In this document: positions 39,538 through 46,604 of the stretch, in pieces
How the letters are laid out: the number at the start of each line of letters is the position of its first letter
Position numbering within the stretch: the stretch's first letter is position 1
NCBI GenBank assembly: GCA_020072655.1
Contig: JAIQGH010000017.1
Coordinates: 1-48,354 of the forward strand
DNA from: Terriglobia bacterium
Lineage (GTDB): Bacteria; Acidobacteriota; Terriglobia; UBA7540
DNA length: 48,354 nucleotides
Direction of reading: 5' to 3'
The notes under the pieces: model-generated
What the model saw: only the letters and a program-made list of their open reading frames with translations
Told to the model about the DNA's origin: nothing
The model's database searches: none
Translations under genes and position numbers: made by a program

Positions 39538-40716
39538 ATGGCAGCCGATGAAGTCAATGAGAGCTTGCGGGTGGATTTCTCCGAGGAGTTGCGCCACGGC
39601 GCCAAGATCAAGGTGATCGGCGTGGGAGGAGGCGGCGGCAACGCGGTCAACCGCATGATCTCCGCCAAGCTGGAAGGCGTGGAGTTCATGGTGGCCAATA
39701 CCGATGTGCAGGCCCTCCGCGCCTCGCAGGCGCCGGTGAAGATCCAGCTCGGGGCGAAGCTGACCAAAGGATTGGGGGCGGGCGCGAACCCTGACATCGG
39801 CCGCCGCGCCGCGTTGGAGGACACGGAAAAGCTCATCGACGCCATGGAAGGGGCGGACATGGTGTTTGTCACGGCGGGCTTGGGCGGGGGCACCGGCACG
39901 GGAGGCGCGCCCATTGTGGCGAGCCTCGCCCGTGAACTGGGTTCGCTCACGGTCGCCGTTGTGACCAAACCGTTCGCTTTCGAAGGCCGACGGCGGATGC
40001 AGCAGGCGGAGCAAGGATTGGCGGAGCTGAGCGAAGCCGTGGATACCGTGATCTGCATCCCCAACGAGCGCCTGATGCAGTACGTGGACAAGGGCACGAG
40101 CTTCTTCGAGGCCTTCCGCATCGCCGATGATATTCTCCGCCAGGGCGTGCAGGGCATTTCCGACATCATCACCATCACGGGCATCATCAACCGCGACTTC
40201 GCCGACATCAAAACGATTATGGAGGGCATGGGTTACGCGGTGATGGGCACGGCGGAGGGCACCGGCGAGAATCGCGCCGTCGATGCCGTCACTCGTGCCA
40301 TCGCCAGCCCCTTGCTCGAGGACGCCACGATTAACGGCGCGCAGGGCATCCTGCTCAACATTACCGGGTCGAGCAAGCTCACCATGTACGAGGTCCACGA
40401 GGCCTCGACCATCGTTCAGAAAGCGGCGGCAGAAAACGCCAACATCATCTTCGGCGCGGTCCACAACGAGGCGATGAAGGACGCCGTGCGCGTGACCGTG
40501 ATCGCCACGGGCATCAAGGCCGAGAAGATTGGCCTCAAGACGCGGGGCGTGGTTTCGCCCGCCCTCCGCTCGGCCCAGCAGAGCGTCAAGAACGTTCTGC
40601 TCAGGAAGGAGAGGTTGCCGATTGAGGCTCCTGTGCCGCGCGTCACCGCGGAAATTCCCGAGGACGATTTGGACGTCCCGGCCTTCATTCGCCGCCGCAA
40701 GCCGGAAGTGAAGTAG
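39538..40716 (+). CDS. ftsZ: Cell division GTPase FtsZ
   Basis: FtsZ is the tubulin-like protein that forms the division ring. The 392 residues include [18 protein letters not shown] (first G loop), [18 protein letters not shown] (tubulin signature, about residues 113-125), [36 protein letters not shown] (T7 synergy loop), and [21 protein letters not shown] short linker leads to the C-terminal peptide [15 protein letters not shown], which is the binding site for FtsA and other partners. GGGGGAGAGC precedes the ATG. It is the last dcw gene and is followed by a GTAG-headed hairpin that may end transcription. Confidence 0.97.
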   Translation: MAADEVNESLRVDFSEELRHGAKIKVIGVGGGGGNAVNRMISAKLEGVEFMVANTDVQALRASQAPVKIQLGAKLTKGLGAGANPDIGRRAALEDTEKLIDAMEGADMVFVTAGLGGGTGTGGAPIVASLARELGSLTVAVVTKPFAFEGRRRMQQAEQGLAELSEAVDTVICIPNERLMQYVDKGTSFFEAFRIADDILRQGVQGISDIITITGIINRDFADIKTIMEGMGYAVMGTAEGTGENRAVDAVTRAIASPLLEDATINGAQGILLNITGSSKLTMYEVHEASTIVQKAAAENANIIFGAVHNEAMKDAVRVTVIATGIKAEKIGLKTRGVVSPALRSAQQSVKNVLLRKERLPIEAPVPRVTAEIPEDDLDVPAFIRRRKPEVK

Positions 40717-40721
40717 CTCGG

Positions 40722-40744
40722 GTAGGGGAGGGCTTCGCCTTCCC
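40722..40744 (+). terminator. GTAG-headed hairpin after ftsZ, possible end of the dcw transcript
   Basis: GTAG is followed by GGGAGGGC-ttc-GCCTTCCC, an eight-pair stem with one G-T wobble and a three-base loop. GCGTTATT follows, which is only weakly T-rich. Its GTAG head makes it also a member of the REP-like palindrome family in this window. Confidence 0.5.
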
Positions 40745-40878
40745 GCGTTATTACAGGTTCTCGCCTTCCGTTCGCCTTCTCGGCTGTAGTCCAGCCTCCG
40801 TGTTCCTTCTCGCTTAACGTCGCATCATGAGATGAGTTTCTGGCGGAACTTGCTGCGCAGGACAAAGGGGGAAAGGCT

Positions 40879-41658
40879 TCACTCTGTAGGCGCGGGAGGT
40901 GGGGCCATCGGCTGAAGGCGCAAGTTGGCGCAGACTTGCCGCAACACTCTCTCGGTGTCGGCGTCGAGCGGGGCGAACTTGAGGCCGACGCATTTTTGCT
41001 TGTTGTTCCAGACGATGTCACCATGCAAGCGCAACGGCTTGCCCTCCCATTCAGTCTCCAACTCCCATCTCAGACCCGCCGCGGGAAGACCCGTGCCTTC
41101 GACGCAGCCGCCCAGAACCGAGAGAGTGATGAGCTTGACGCGCAATGTTGTCCCCGTGGCAGGATCCAAGAGGCGGGCGCGCAAATCGCTGACATAACGC
41201 GGCACCCGACGGCGCTCGCGCTTGGCCGCCGGTTCCGCAGCGGCGGCTTGCGGCAGTGGGGCGGTCGGCGCCGGCACCGGTTGTCGCGCGGTCAAGGACT
41301 CCGCGAGGGACTTGTCGGTTTCTCTCTCGAGAGGAGAGGAGAGGGAGGCAATTCGCAGAGTGTTGCAGAGGTCGTTCAAACGCTTTCGGATGTCTTTGTC
41401 CAGGGAGAGAAACTTCACCCCCGCTCTTCCTTGCGCATCCCTGGAAACCACGAGGCCTTCGACGCCCATCGCGGCGCCGTGCCAGTCAATGTACAACTCG
41501 CATTTCTCGCCGAGCCCCGGAACCTCCGCGCCCTCGAGGGCGCAGCCCAGCGTGCTGATCACCTGCACGACCACTTTGGTCCCGACCATTTCTCCGGCCG
41601 GGTGCAGCATGCCCGGCATCCCAAACTGATAGCGGGGAGCTTGGCGGCGTTCACGCAT
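40879..41658 (-). CDS. Tandem PilZ domain protein
   Basis: This 259-residue soluble protein has two PilZ-like domains joined by an alanine/proline-rich linker. Domain 1 begins RERRQAPRYQF and domain 2, at about residue 146, begins RERRRVPRYVSDLRARLLDPATG. Both keep the basic RxxxR element that binds cyclic di-GMP. The second motif, normally [D/N]-x-S-x-x-G, appears as VISTLGCALEG and ITLSVLGGCVEG, that is, without the Asp/Asn, so nucleotide binding is uncertain in both. It is convergent with ftsZ. The start has no clear Shine-Dalgarno sequence. It may be a c-di-GMP effector or a degenerate PilZ protein with another ligand. Confidence 0.82.
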   Translation of the reverse strand: MRERRQAPRYQFGMPGMLHPAGEMVGTKVVVQVISTLGCALEGAEVPGLGEKCELYIDWHGAAMGVEGLVVSRDAQGRAGVKFLSLDKDIRKRLNDLCNTLRIASLSSPLERETDKSLAESLTARQPVPAPTAPLPQAAAAEPAAKRERRRVPRYVSDLRARLLDPATGTTLRVKLITLSVLGGCVEGTGLPAAGLRWELETEWEGKPLRLHGDIVWNNKQKCVGLKFAPLDADTERVLRQVCANLRLQPMAPPPAPTE

Positions 41659-41718
41659 CAGGCGCGAGTGTAGCCCTCGGGCCGCCGAAACGCAAGCGGA
41701 CAGCGCGGCTTTGATCTT

Positions 41719-41739
41719 GTAGCGCCGGGCGTCCCCGGC
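41719..41739 (+). repeat. REP-like palindrome with GTAG head
   Basis: GTAGC is followed by GCCGGG, a 4-base loop and CCCGGC. It shares the plan of the other GTAG palindromes in this window. Confidence 0.65.
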
Positions 41740-41855
41740 CCGTTCCCGAGGCGAGCGCCGTTCCTTGCCGGTCGTCTCGACATCGCTCAGCGGAATAGCA
41801 CGCAGCTAGCATAAACGTGGCGAGCCGGGGCGGGCAGGCCGGCACACCGCCCGAT

Positions 41856-41878
41856 GCCGACCTGAAGGTCGGCGCTAC
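41856..41878 (-). repeat. REP-like palindrome with GTAG head
   Basis: On the minus strand GTAGC precedes GCCGACC-ttca-GGTCGGC, a perfect seven-pair stem with a 4-base loop. It faces the copy at 41719, so the two form a head-out pair about 120 bases apart. Confidence 0.7.
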
Positions 41879-42018
41879 TTCCCCCGTGCCGTTGCATGTG
41901 GAGGCGGCCCGGTGGTATGTTGCAGGTTGTTCGGGGAAACTAAAACCAAAGCCCAGAGGACATCCGCTCGCCAAGAACCGCGAACGGAAATCCTGGGTAA
42001 ACCAGAGGAGGCACCTGC

Positions 42019-42958
42019 ATGAAGATTCAAGCGTATGCTGCGCACGGTCCGGGTAGGGCCCTCGAGCCCTTCGAGTACGAACCGCAGCCGCCGGAACTCG
42101 AACCCCAGCAGGTGGAGATCGCTATCTCCCATTGCGGGATCTGCCACAGCGACCACCGCGACGCGGCTTGGCTCCGCCGTCAAGAACTTCCGGGAAGGCC
42201 AGCGCGTCGGAGTGGGCTGGGAGGCGGGCTCCTGCGGTGAGTGCGATTATTGCCTGCATGGTGAGGAAAATGTCTGCCTGAGCGCGAGAGGTACCTGCAC
42301 GCACGGCTACGGCGGTTATGCCAGCGCGATCCGGGTCGACCGCCGTTTCGTGTTTTCCATTCCCGAGAGCTTGGATTCCGAGCGCGCCGCTCCACTGCTG
42401 TGCGGCGGCGTCACGGTCTATTCGCCGCTCGCGCAGCACGTGCGGCCCGCTATGCGAGTCGGCGTCATCGGGCTGGGAGGTCTCGGGCACCTGGCGGTCC
42501 AGTTTGCGCACGCCTTCGGGTGCGAGGTCACGGTTTTCTCGACTTCGCCAGGTAAGGAGACCGAGGCTCGCCGCTTCGGGGCGCACCACTTCATCAATAC
42601 CCGCGATGCCGGGGCGATGGAGAAAGTCGCGAACACGTTCCACTTCATCCTTTCGACCGTGTCGGGCGACGTGAATTGGGGGGATTACCTGAAGGCGCTC
42701 CGACCAAAGGGCAGGCTCGGCATGGTCGGCGCCCCCGCGAGCGATATCCGCCTGCCGGCTTTTCCGCTGATCATCGGCCATCGCGCGGTGAGCGGGAGCC
42801 CCATCGGCAGCCCGTCCGAGATCCGTGAGATGCTGGAGTTCTCCGCCCGCAACGGCGTTCAGCCGATAACGGAACGTTTTCCCATGGCGCAAGTGAACGC
42901 GGCCCTAGATCGCCTCCGGTCCAACCAGGCCCGCTATCGCATTGTGTTGGTGAACTGA
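42019..42958 (+). pseudogene. Zinc-dependent alcohol dehydrogenase (YahK/CAD-like), broken by internal deletion and frameshift
   Basis: The family reduces aldehydes with NADPH. The ATG at 42019 follows GAGGAGG and gives MKIQAYAAHGPGRALEPFEYE and then the catalytic zinc motif CGICHSD. The frame shifts near 42148-42175. The rest, in another frame, reads RLGSAVKNFREGQRVGVGWEAG, the structural zinc motif CGECDYCLHGEENVC, the NADP-binding VGVIGLGGLGHLAVQFAHAFGCEVTVFSTS, and continues to the normal end RYRIVLVN. About 25 residues between HSD and the VG-x-x-V segment, including the PxxPGHE zinc-ligand motif, are absent. It is therefore a deletion with a frameshift and the gene cannot give a working enzyme as it stands. 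An assembly error is possible. Confidence 0.8.
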
Positions 42959-42980
42959 CCTCTGTTTGTTTGTGTCCTGG

Positions 42981-43066
42981 GGGCGCATCGTGATGCGCCC
43001 TACTTTAGCGGCAGCGTCCTCGCCGCTGCGTTGCCGCCTACCCGGCGATGGGGACATCGCCGCTAC
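42981..43066 (-). repeat. Cluster of REP-like palindromes upstream of hpnC
   Basis: GGGCGCATC-gt-GATGCGCCC followed by TAC (42981-43003) and GGCGATG-ggga-CATCGCC followed by GCTAC (43044-43066) are both GTAG-headed on the minus strand. Between them AGCGGC ... GCCGCT (about 43007-43028) forms a third stem with a GCAG-type head. The end of the cluster overlaps a candidate -35 box for hpnC. Confidence 0.75.
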
Positions 43067-43092
43067 AACCTTCCACGTTCCGAGCCTATAAT
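43064..43092 (+). promoter_or_regulatory. Candidate promoter of the hopanoid (hpnCDE) genes
   Basis: TACAAC (43064-43069) and a perfect TATAAT (43087-43092) are spaced by 17 bases. The -35 box overlaps the CTAC end of a REP-like palindrome. The first ATG (43091) overlaps the -10 box, so the real start is more likely the ATG at 43106 with a very short leader. Confidence 0.5.
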
Positions 43093-43105
43093 GGCGGGGC
43101 GCACA

Positions 43106-43981
43106 ATGGCCGGAACGGACAATCGCACAATTCGTGCAGCGTATGCCGAGTGCCGACGCTTGGCGAAGCGGCACTATGAGAATTTTCCGACCGCGTCGCT
43201 GCTCGTCCCGCGCGACAAGCGCGACGCGTTGGCGGCAATCTACGCGTTTGCGCGCTATGCCGATGACCTGGCCGACGAACCGTGCGTCGAGGGCCGCCTG
43301 GAGCAGCTTGCCGAATGGCGGCAGAAGCTCGACGAATGCTACCAGGGCAAGACCGAGCACCCGGTCTTCATAGCGCTCGGTGACGCGGCGGCGCGATACC
43401 GGCTCTCACGGGAGCACTTTCAAAACCTGCTCCGGGCTTTCGAGCACGATGTGCTGGTGAATCGGCACAAGGATTTCGCGTCGCTCCTGGCCTATTGTAC
43501 TTGCTCGGCAAACCCTGTCGGGCGGCTGGTGCTGGAGCTCTTTGGCCACCGCGAGGCTGAGCTCATGGAGCTTTCCGATTGCGTCTGCACAGCTCTGCAA
43601 CTGACCAATTTTTGGCAGGATGTGGCTGTGGAGCTGGGCCGCGATCGAATCTATCTGCCGCTCGACGACCTGCAAAGGTTTGGCTACTCTTTTGACGACC
43701 TGCGCGCGCACCGGAGTAACGAGGCTTGGTCACGGTTGATGGCGATGGAGATTAGCCGCGCGCGCGAACTGTTCGAGAAAGGCAGGCCGCTCGCGGAGCG
43801 CGTCGTGCCGGAGCTGCGTCGCCAGCTTCGCTTGACTTGGCTGGGTGGGACCACGATTCTCGCCAGGATCGAGTCCGTTGGGTATGATGTGTTCCGTCGC
43901 CGGCCGACGCTCAGCCGGTGGGATTTTGCGCGGCTGTATTTGAGGGCGTGCCGTCCGCTGCACTGTCATGCTGAGCGGTAG
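43106..43981 (+). CDS. hpnC: Squalene synthase HpnC (hydroxysqualene synthase)
   Basis: HpnC acts in the three-enzyme bacterial route from farnesyl diphosphate to squalene, converting presqualene diphosphate to hydroxysqualene. The product is about 291 residues from ATG 43106. The all-alpha trans-prenyltransferase fold has the first aspartate-rich motif YADDLADE and the second region NFWQDVAVELGRDRIYLPLDDLQRFGY. Other family blocks are RHYENFPTASLLVPRDKRDALAAIYAFARYAD and YCTCSANPVGRLVLELFG. ATG 43091 is an alternative start. The last codons (LHCHAER) and stop are encoded inside a dispersed repeat related to TGTCATCCTGAGCG, so the natural C-terminus may have been changed by it. hpnD follows after 110 bases. 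Confidence 0.92.
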   Translation: MAGTDNRTIRAAYAECRRLAKRHYENFPTASLLVPRDKRDALAAIYAFARYADDLADEPCVEGRLEQLAEWRQKLDECYQGKTEHPVFIALGDAAARYRLSREHFQNLLRAFEHDVLVNRHKDFASLLAYCTCSANPVGRLVLELFGHREAELMELSDCVCTALQLTNFWQDVAVELGRDRIYLPLDDLQRFGYSFDDLRAHRSNEAWSRLMAMEISRARELFEKGRPLAERVVPELRRQLRLTWLGGTTILARIESVGYDVFRRRPTLSRWDFARLYLRACRPLHCHAER

Positions 43982-44045
43982 CGAAGCATCTCGGCAGTTT
44001 AGGAATGACAAATACTGCGGATCCTTCGCTGCGCTCAGGATGACA
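43964..44045. repeat. Inverted pair of the dispersed TGTCATSCTGAGCG repeat between hpnC and hpnD
   Basis: The first arm (43964-43992) starts TGTCATGCTGAGCGGTAGCG. The second (44019-44045) starts GGATCCTTCGCTGCGCTCAG and ends GATGACA, the reverse complement with a few changes. I recall this sequence type (CTTCGCTGCGCTCAGGATGACA) as a common intergenic repeat in many soil bacterial genomes. The first arm includes the hpnC stop codon. Confidence 0.75.
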
Positions 44046-44091
44046 TGGTTCGAGGTTCCGCGAATTAAGGCTGCATCAACGTAATTGAGAA

Positions 44092-44937
44092 ATGGGCATT
44101 CGCGAACACCATCACCGCCTCACGACGGCGCGCTCCACGAATTTCTATTATTCCTTCGTATTCCTGCCGGCCGAAAAACGGCGCGCTATCGAGGCAGTGT
44201 ACGCATTTGCGCGGCGCGGCGACGATATCACCGACGGCAGCTTGACGGCGGCCGAGGCCGCGGCGGAAATCGCTCGCTACCGCGCCGCGCTGGACGGCTG
44301 TTTTGCGAGACGGGCCGACAGTCCCGAACTCCAGGCACTGGCCGAATCTATTCAGCGCTTCAAGATCCCCCGCCAGCCGTTTGAGGACTTGATTCTCGGC
44401 CTGGAGATGGACTTGCAGGGGACCCAATACAAAACCTTCGATGAGCTTGCGCTTTACTGCTATCGCGTGGCGGCGACGATTGGTTTGATCGCGATTGAGA
44501 TTTTCGGCTATTGCAACCCCAGCGCGCGCGATTACGCCGTGAACCTCGGCATGGCGTTGCAGCTCGTGAATATCCTGCGCGACCTGGAAAGCGACGGCCG
44601 GCGGGGCCGGCTTTATCTTCCCGGCGAGGATCTGGAACGGTTCGGCGTCCGGCCGGGCGAAATCCTGGCAGGCCGTTACAGCGACCCGTTCATCGAACTC
44701 ATGCAGTTCGAGTGCGACCGCGCGCGCCGATACTTCGGTCTGACGCGGCAGTCGCTCGCGCCGGAGGACCGCCGCGCGATGGTGGCCGCGGAAATCATGG
44801 CGGCTATCTATTGGCGGCTGCTCCAGCGCATCCAGGAGAGACGCTACAATGTCTTTGGCCAGCGCGTGCGGCTCGCGCGCCCGCACAAGTTCTGGATCGC
44901 ACTCTCCGTGTATCTGGGGTTTGAGTGGCGGAGGTAG
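44092..44937 (+). CDS. hpnD: Presqualene diphosphate synthase HpnD
   Basis: HpnD joins two farnesyl diphosphates to presqualene diphosphate, the first step of the HpnCDE squalene route. The 281 residues carry the HHRLTTARSTNFYYSFVFLPAEKRRAIEAVYAFAR entry, the aspartate-rich motif RRGDDITDG, then YCYRVAATIGLIAIEIFGY and the second aspartate region LQLVNILRDLESDGRRGRLYLPGEDLERFGV. The order and spacing match the family. The start has only a weak Shine-Dalgarno sequence. The stop codon is directly followed by a long hairpin of heptad repeats, then hpnE. Confidence 0.93.
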   Translation: MGIREHHHRLTTARSTNFYYSFVFLPAEKRRAIEAVYAFARRGDDITDGSLTAAEAAAEIARYRAALDGCFARRADSPELQALAESIQRFKIPRQPFEDLILGLEMDLQGTQYKTFDELALYCYRVAATIGLIAIEIFGYCNPSARDYAVNLGMALQLVNILRDLESDGRRGRLYLPGEDLERFGVRPGEILAGRYSDPFIELMQFECDRARRYFGLTRQSLAPEDRRAMVAAEIMAAIYWRLLQRIQERRYNVFGQRVRLARPHKFWIALSVYLGFEWRR

Positions 44938-45095
44938 GATTTTGGATTTCAGATTTTGGATTTTGGATTAGCTGCCGACGGCTTGCCCTCCGTGCAACGG
45001 CCGGGCGTACGAAGTCACGTTGCAGGCAGCTCTTTGAAACCGTGCTATCCACGTGCCTTCGCAATCCAAAATTCAAAATCTAAAATCCAAAATGG
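44937..45095. repeat. Long heptad hairpin with nested stems between hpnD and hpnE
   Basis: The arms at 44937-44971 (GGATTTT, GGATTTC, AGATTTT, GGATTTT, GGATTAG) and 45063-45095 (AATCCAAA and so on) pair over about 31 positions with few mismatches. Inside, AGCTGCC (44968 onward) pairs with GGCAGCT, and TGCAACG with CGTTGCA. The result would be one long stem with nested inner stems. The right arm runs into the hpnE ATG. Confidence 0.85.
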
Positions 45096-46417
45096 ATGAA
45101 GTGCTGATCATTGGGGGCGGTTTCGCAGGTCTCGCGGCGGGCGTGGCGCTGGCGAAGGCGGGCCGGCGCGTGCGCCTGCTCGAACAGAAACCGCACCTGG
45201 GCGGGCGCGCGCGTTCCTTTCTCGACCCACAGTCCGGATTTCTTGTGGACAACGGTCAGCACATCTTCATGGGCTGCTACCACGCGGCCCTGCGGTTTCT
45301 CGAGGAGATCGGCACACTCGACCGGATCGCGCTTCAACCCCGCTTGCGCGTTCACTTTCTCGAACCGCCGGGCCGCCTGTCGACTCTTCAGTGTCCCAAC
45401 CTGCCTTCGCCCTGGCACGTGCTGGCGGGAGTGCTGCGCTCGGACAGTTTCGGCTGGCGGGAGAAGCGCGACGTTCTGCGCCTGGGCCGGGCAGTGAAGA
45501 GCGCCGCAAGCTCGACAGATGGCCTCGAGGGCCTTACGGTCGAGGATTGGCTCGACCGGCTGGGCCAGTCGGACCGAATCAAGCGCGGCTTCTGGGATCT
45601 GCTGGCGATTGCCGCGCTCAATGAAGATTCCCGGCGCGCAGCCGCGGCGATGTTTGCGCACGTGTTGCGTCTGGCGCTGTTTTCCTCGCCCGCGGATTCG
45701 CGTCTGGGCATCCCGCGCAGAGGCCTCAGTGAATGTTACACAGGCGCGGCGCAGGCTTATATCACCGCGCGCGGCGGCCAGGTGGAGTTGAACCGCAGCG
45801 TCGCGGGGTTTATCCTCGCCGAGGGTGTTTGCCGGGGCGTACGACTGGCGGACGAAACTGCGATCGAAGCGGAAACGGTCGTGAGCGCCGTGCCGTGGCA
45901 CGAACTGCCGCGACTGCTTCCGGCAGATCTCTTGCGCTCCGAACCTGTGTTCACGAACATCCTCGCGTTGCGCCCCGCGCCGATCATATCTATCAACCTG
46001 TGGTTCGACAGGCCGATCACCGACCTGGATTTCATCGGGCTGCGTGGGACAACGATTCAGTGGCTCTTCAACCGCGGCGGGATTCCCGGCGCCGGCGAGC
46101 ATGCTGTAGCGCTGGTGCTGAGCGGCGCGCACGCGTACATCAATCGCTCGAAGGAAGAACTGCTGGCGATATCTCTCGAAGACTTGCGCAAGCTGTTTCC
46201 CACGGCGCGCGAGGCGAGGTTGGCACATTCGCTCATCATCAAGGAGCGCTTCGCGACCTTCTCGCCCTGCGTCGGAGCAGACGCGCTGCGGCCGCCCGCC
46301 CGCAGCCCGGCCCGCGGGTTATACTTGGCGGGTGACTGGACGGCCACCGGCTTGCCGGCGACGATCGAAGGCGCCGTGCGGAGCGGGTACGCCGCGGCAC
46401 AGGAAGTCTTGAAGTAG
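45092..46417 (+). CDS. hpnE: Hydroxysqualene dehydroxylase HpnE (FAD-dependent, squalene-forming)
   Basis: HpnE reduces hydroxysqualene to squalene, the precursor of hopanoids. The product has 441 residues from ATG 45092. The FAD-binding motif is VLIIGGGFAGLAAGVALAKAGRRVRLLEQKPHLGGRARSF. Other amine-oxidase-like blocks are FLVDNGQHIFMGCYHAALRFL, FWDLLAIAALNEDSRRAAAAMF and, near the end, RGLYLAGDWTATGLPATIEGAVRSGYAAA. The start codon lies inside the right arm of the heptad hairpin, so the leader and first codons may be base paired. The upstream in-frame GTG/ATG at 45053 would translate repeat DNA (MPSQSKIQNLKSK) and is less likely. No squalene-hopene cyclase gene is in this window. Confidence 0.93.
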   Translation: MDEVLIIGGGFAGLAAGVALAKAGRRVRLLEQKPHLGGRARSFLDPQSGFLVDNGQHIFMGCYHAALRFLEEIGTLDRIALQPRLRVHFLEPPGRLSTLQCPNLPSPWHVLAGVLRSDSFGWREKRDVLRLGRAVKSAASSTDGLEGLTVEDWLDRLGQSDRIKRGFWDLLAIAALNEDSRRAAAAMFAHVLRLALFSSPADSRLGIPRRGLSECYTGAAQAYITARGGQVELNRSVAGFILAEGVCRGVRLADETAIEAETVVSAVPWHELPRLLPADLLRSEPVFTNILALRPAPIISINLWFDRPITDLDFIGLRGTTIQWLFNRGGIPGAGEHAVALVLSGAHAYINRSKEELLAISLEDLRKLFPTAREARLAHSLIIKERFATFSPCVGADALRPPARSPARGLYLAGDWTATGLPATIEGAVRSGYAAAQEVLK

Positions 46418-46448
46418 GGGAGCCCCGATGCACTCCATCGGGACTCCC
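46414..46448 (+). repeat. GTAG-headed palindrome after hpnE
   Basis: GTAG includes the hpnE stop codon and is followed by GGGAGCCCCGATG-cactc-CATCGGGACTCCC, a 13-position stem with one mismatch. It may end the hpn transcript and also belongs to the REP-like family. Confidence 0.7.
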
Positions 46449-46604
46449 GCGGGCCCCGTTCCACGCCTTTCTCCGCAAACTCGCCCCCCAAAGGCGGGAC
46501 GGGAGCTGGAGCGGCGCGGGAGCCCGGACGGCTCCCTTACGTGGCGGTGATGAACCGTCGCTGCAACGAGGAGCCAGCGCGCACACCATCGCAGGGAGGT
46601 CTTC

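Larger units (their letters stand above)
41659..42018. other. Intergenic region with two REP-like palindromes
   Basis: The 360 bases lie between the divergent PilZ gene and the broken alcohol dehydrogenase gene. GTAGC-GCCGGG-cgtc-CCCGGC is at 41719-41739 on the plus strand. Its opposite-strand counterpart GCCGACC-tgaa-GGTCGGC-GCTAC is at 41856-41878. A ribosome binding site (GAGGAGG) for the next gene lies at 42004-42010. No gene is supported. Confidence 0.65.

Noticed and set aside
43031-43090. Upstream in-frame start for hpnC
   Set aside because: It would translate a REP-like palindrome and the promoter region; family similarity begins after 43106.
45053-45091. Upstream in-frame start for hpnE
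   Set aside because: The added residues come from the heptad repeat arm; the FAD motif begins directly after the ATG at 45092.
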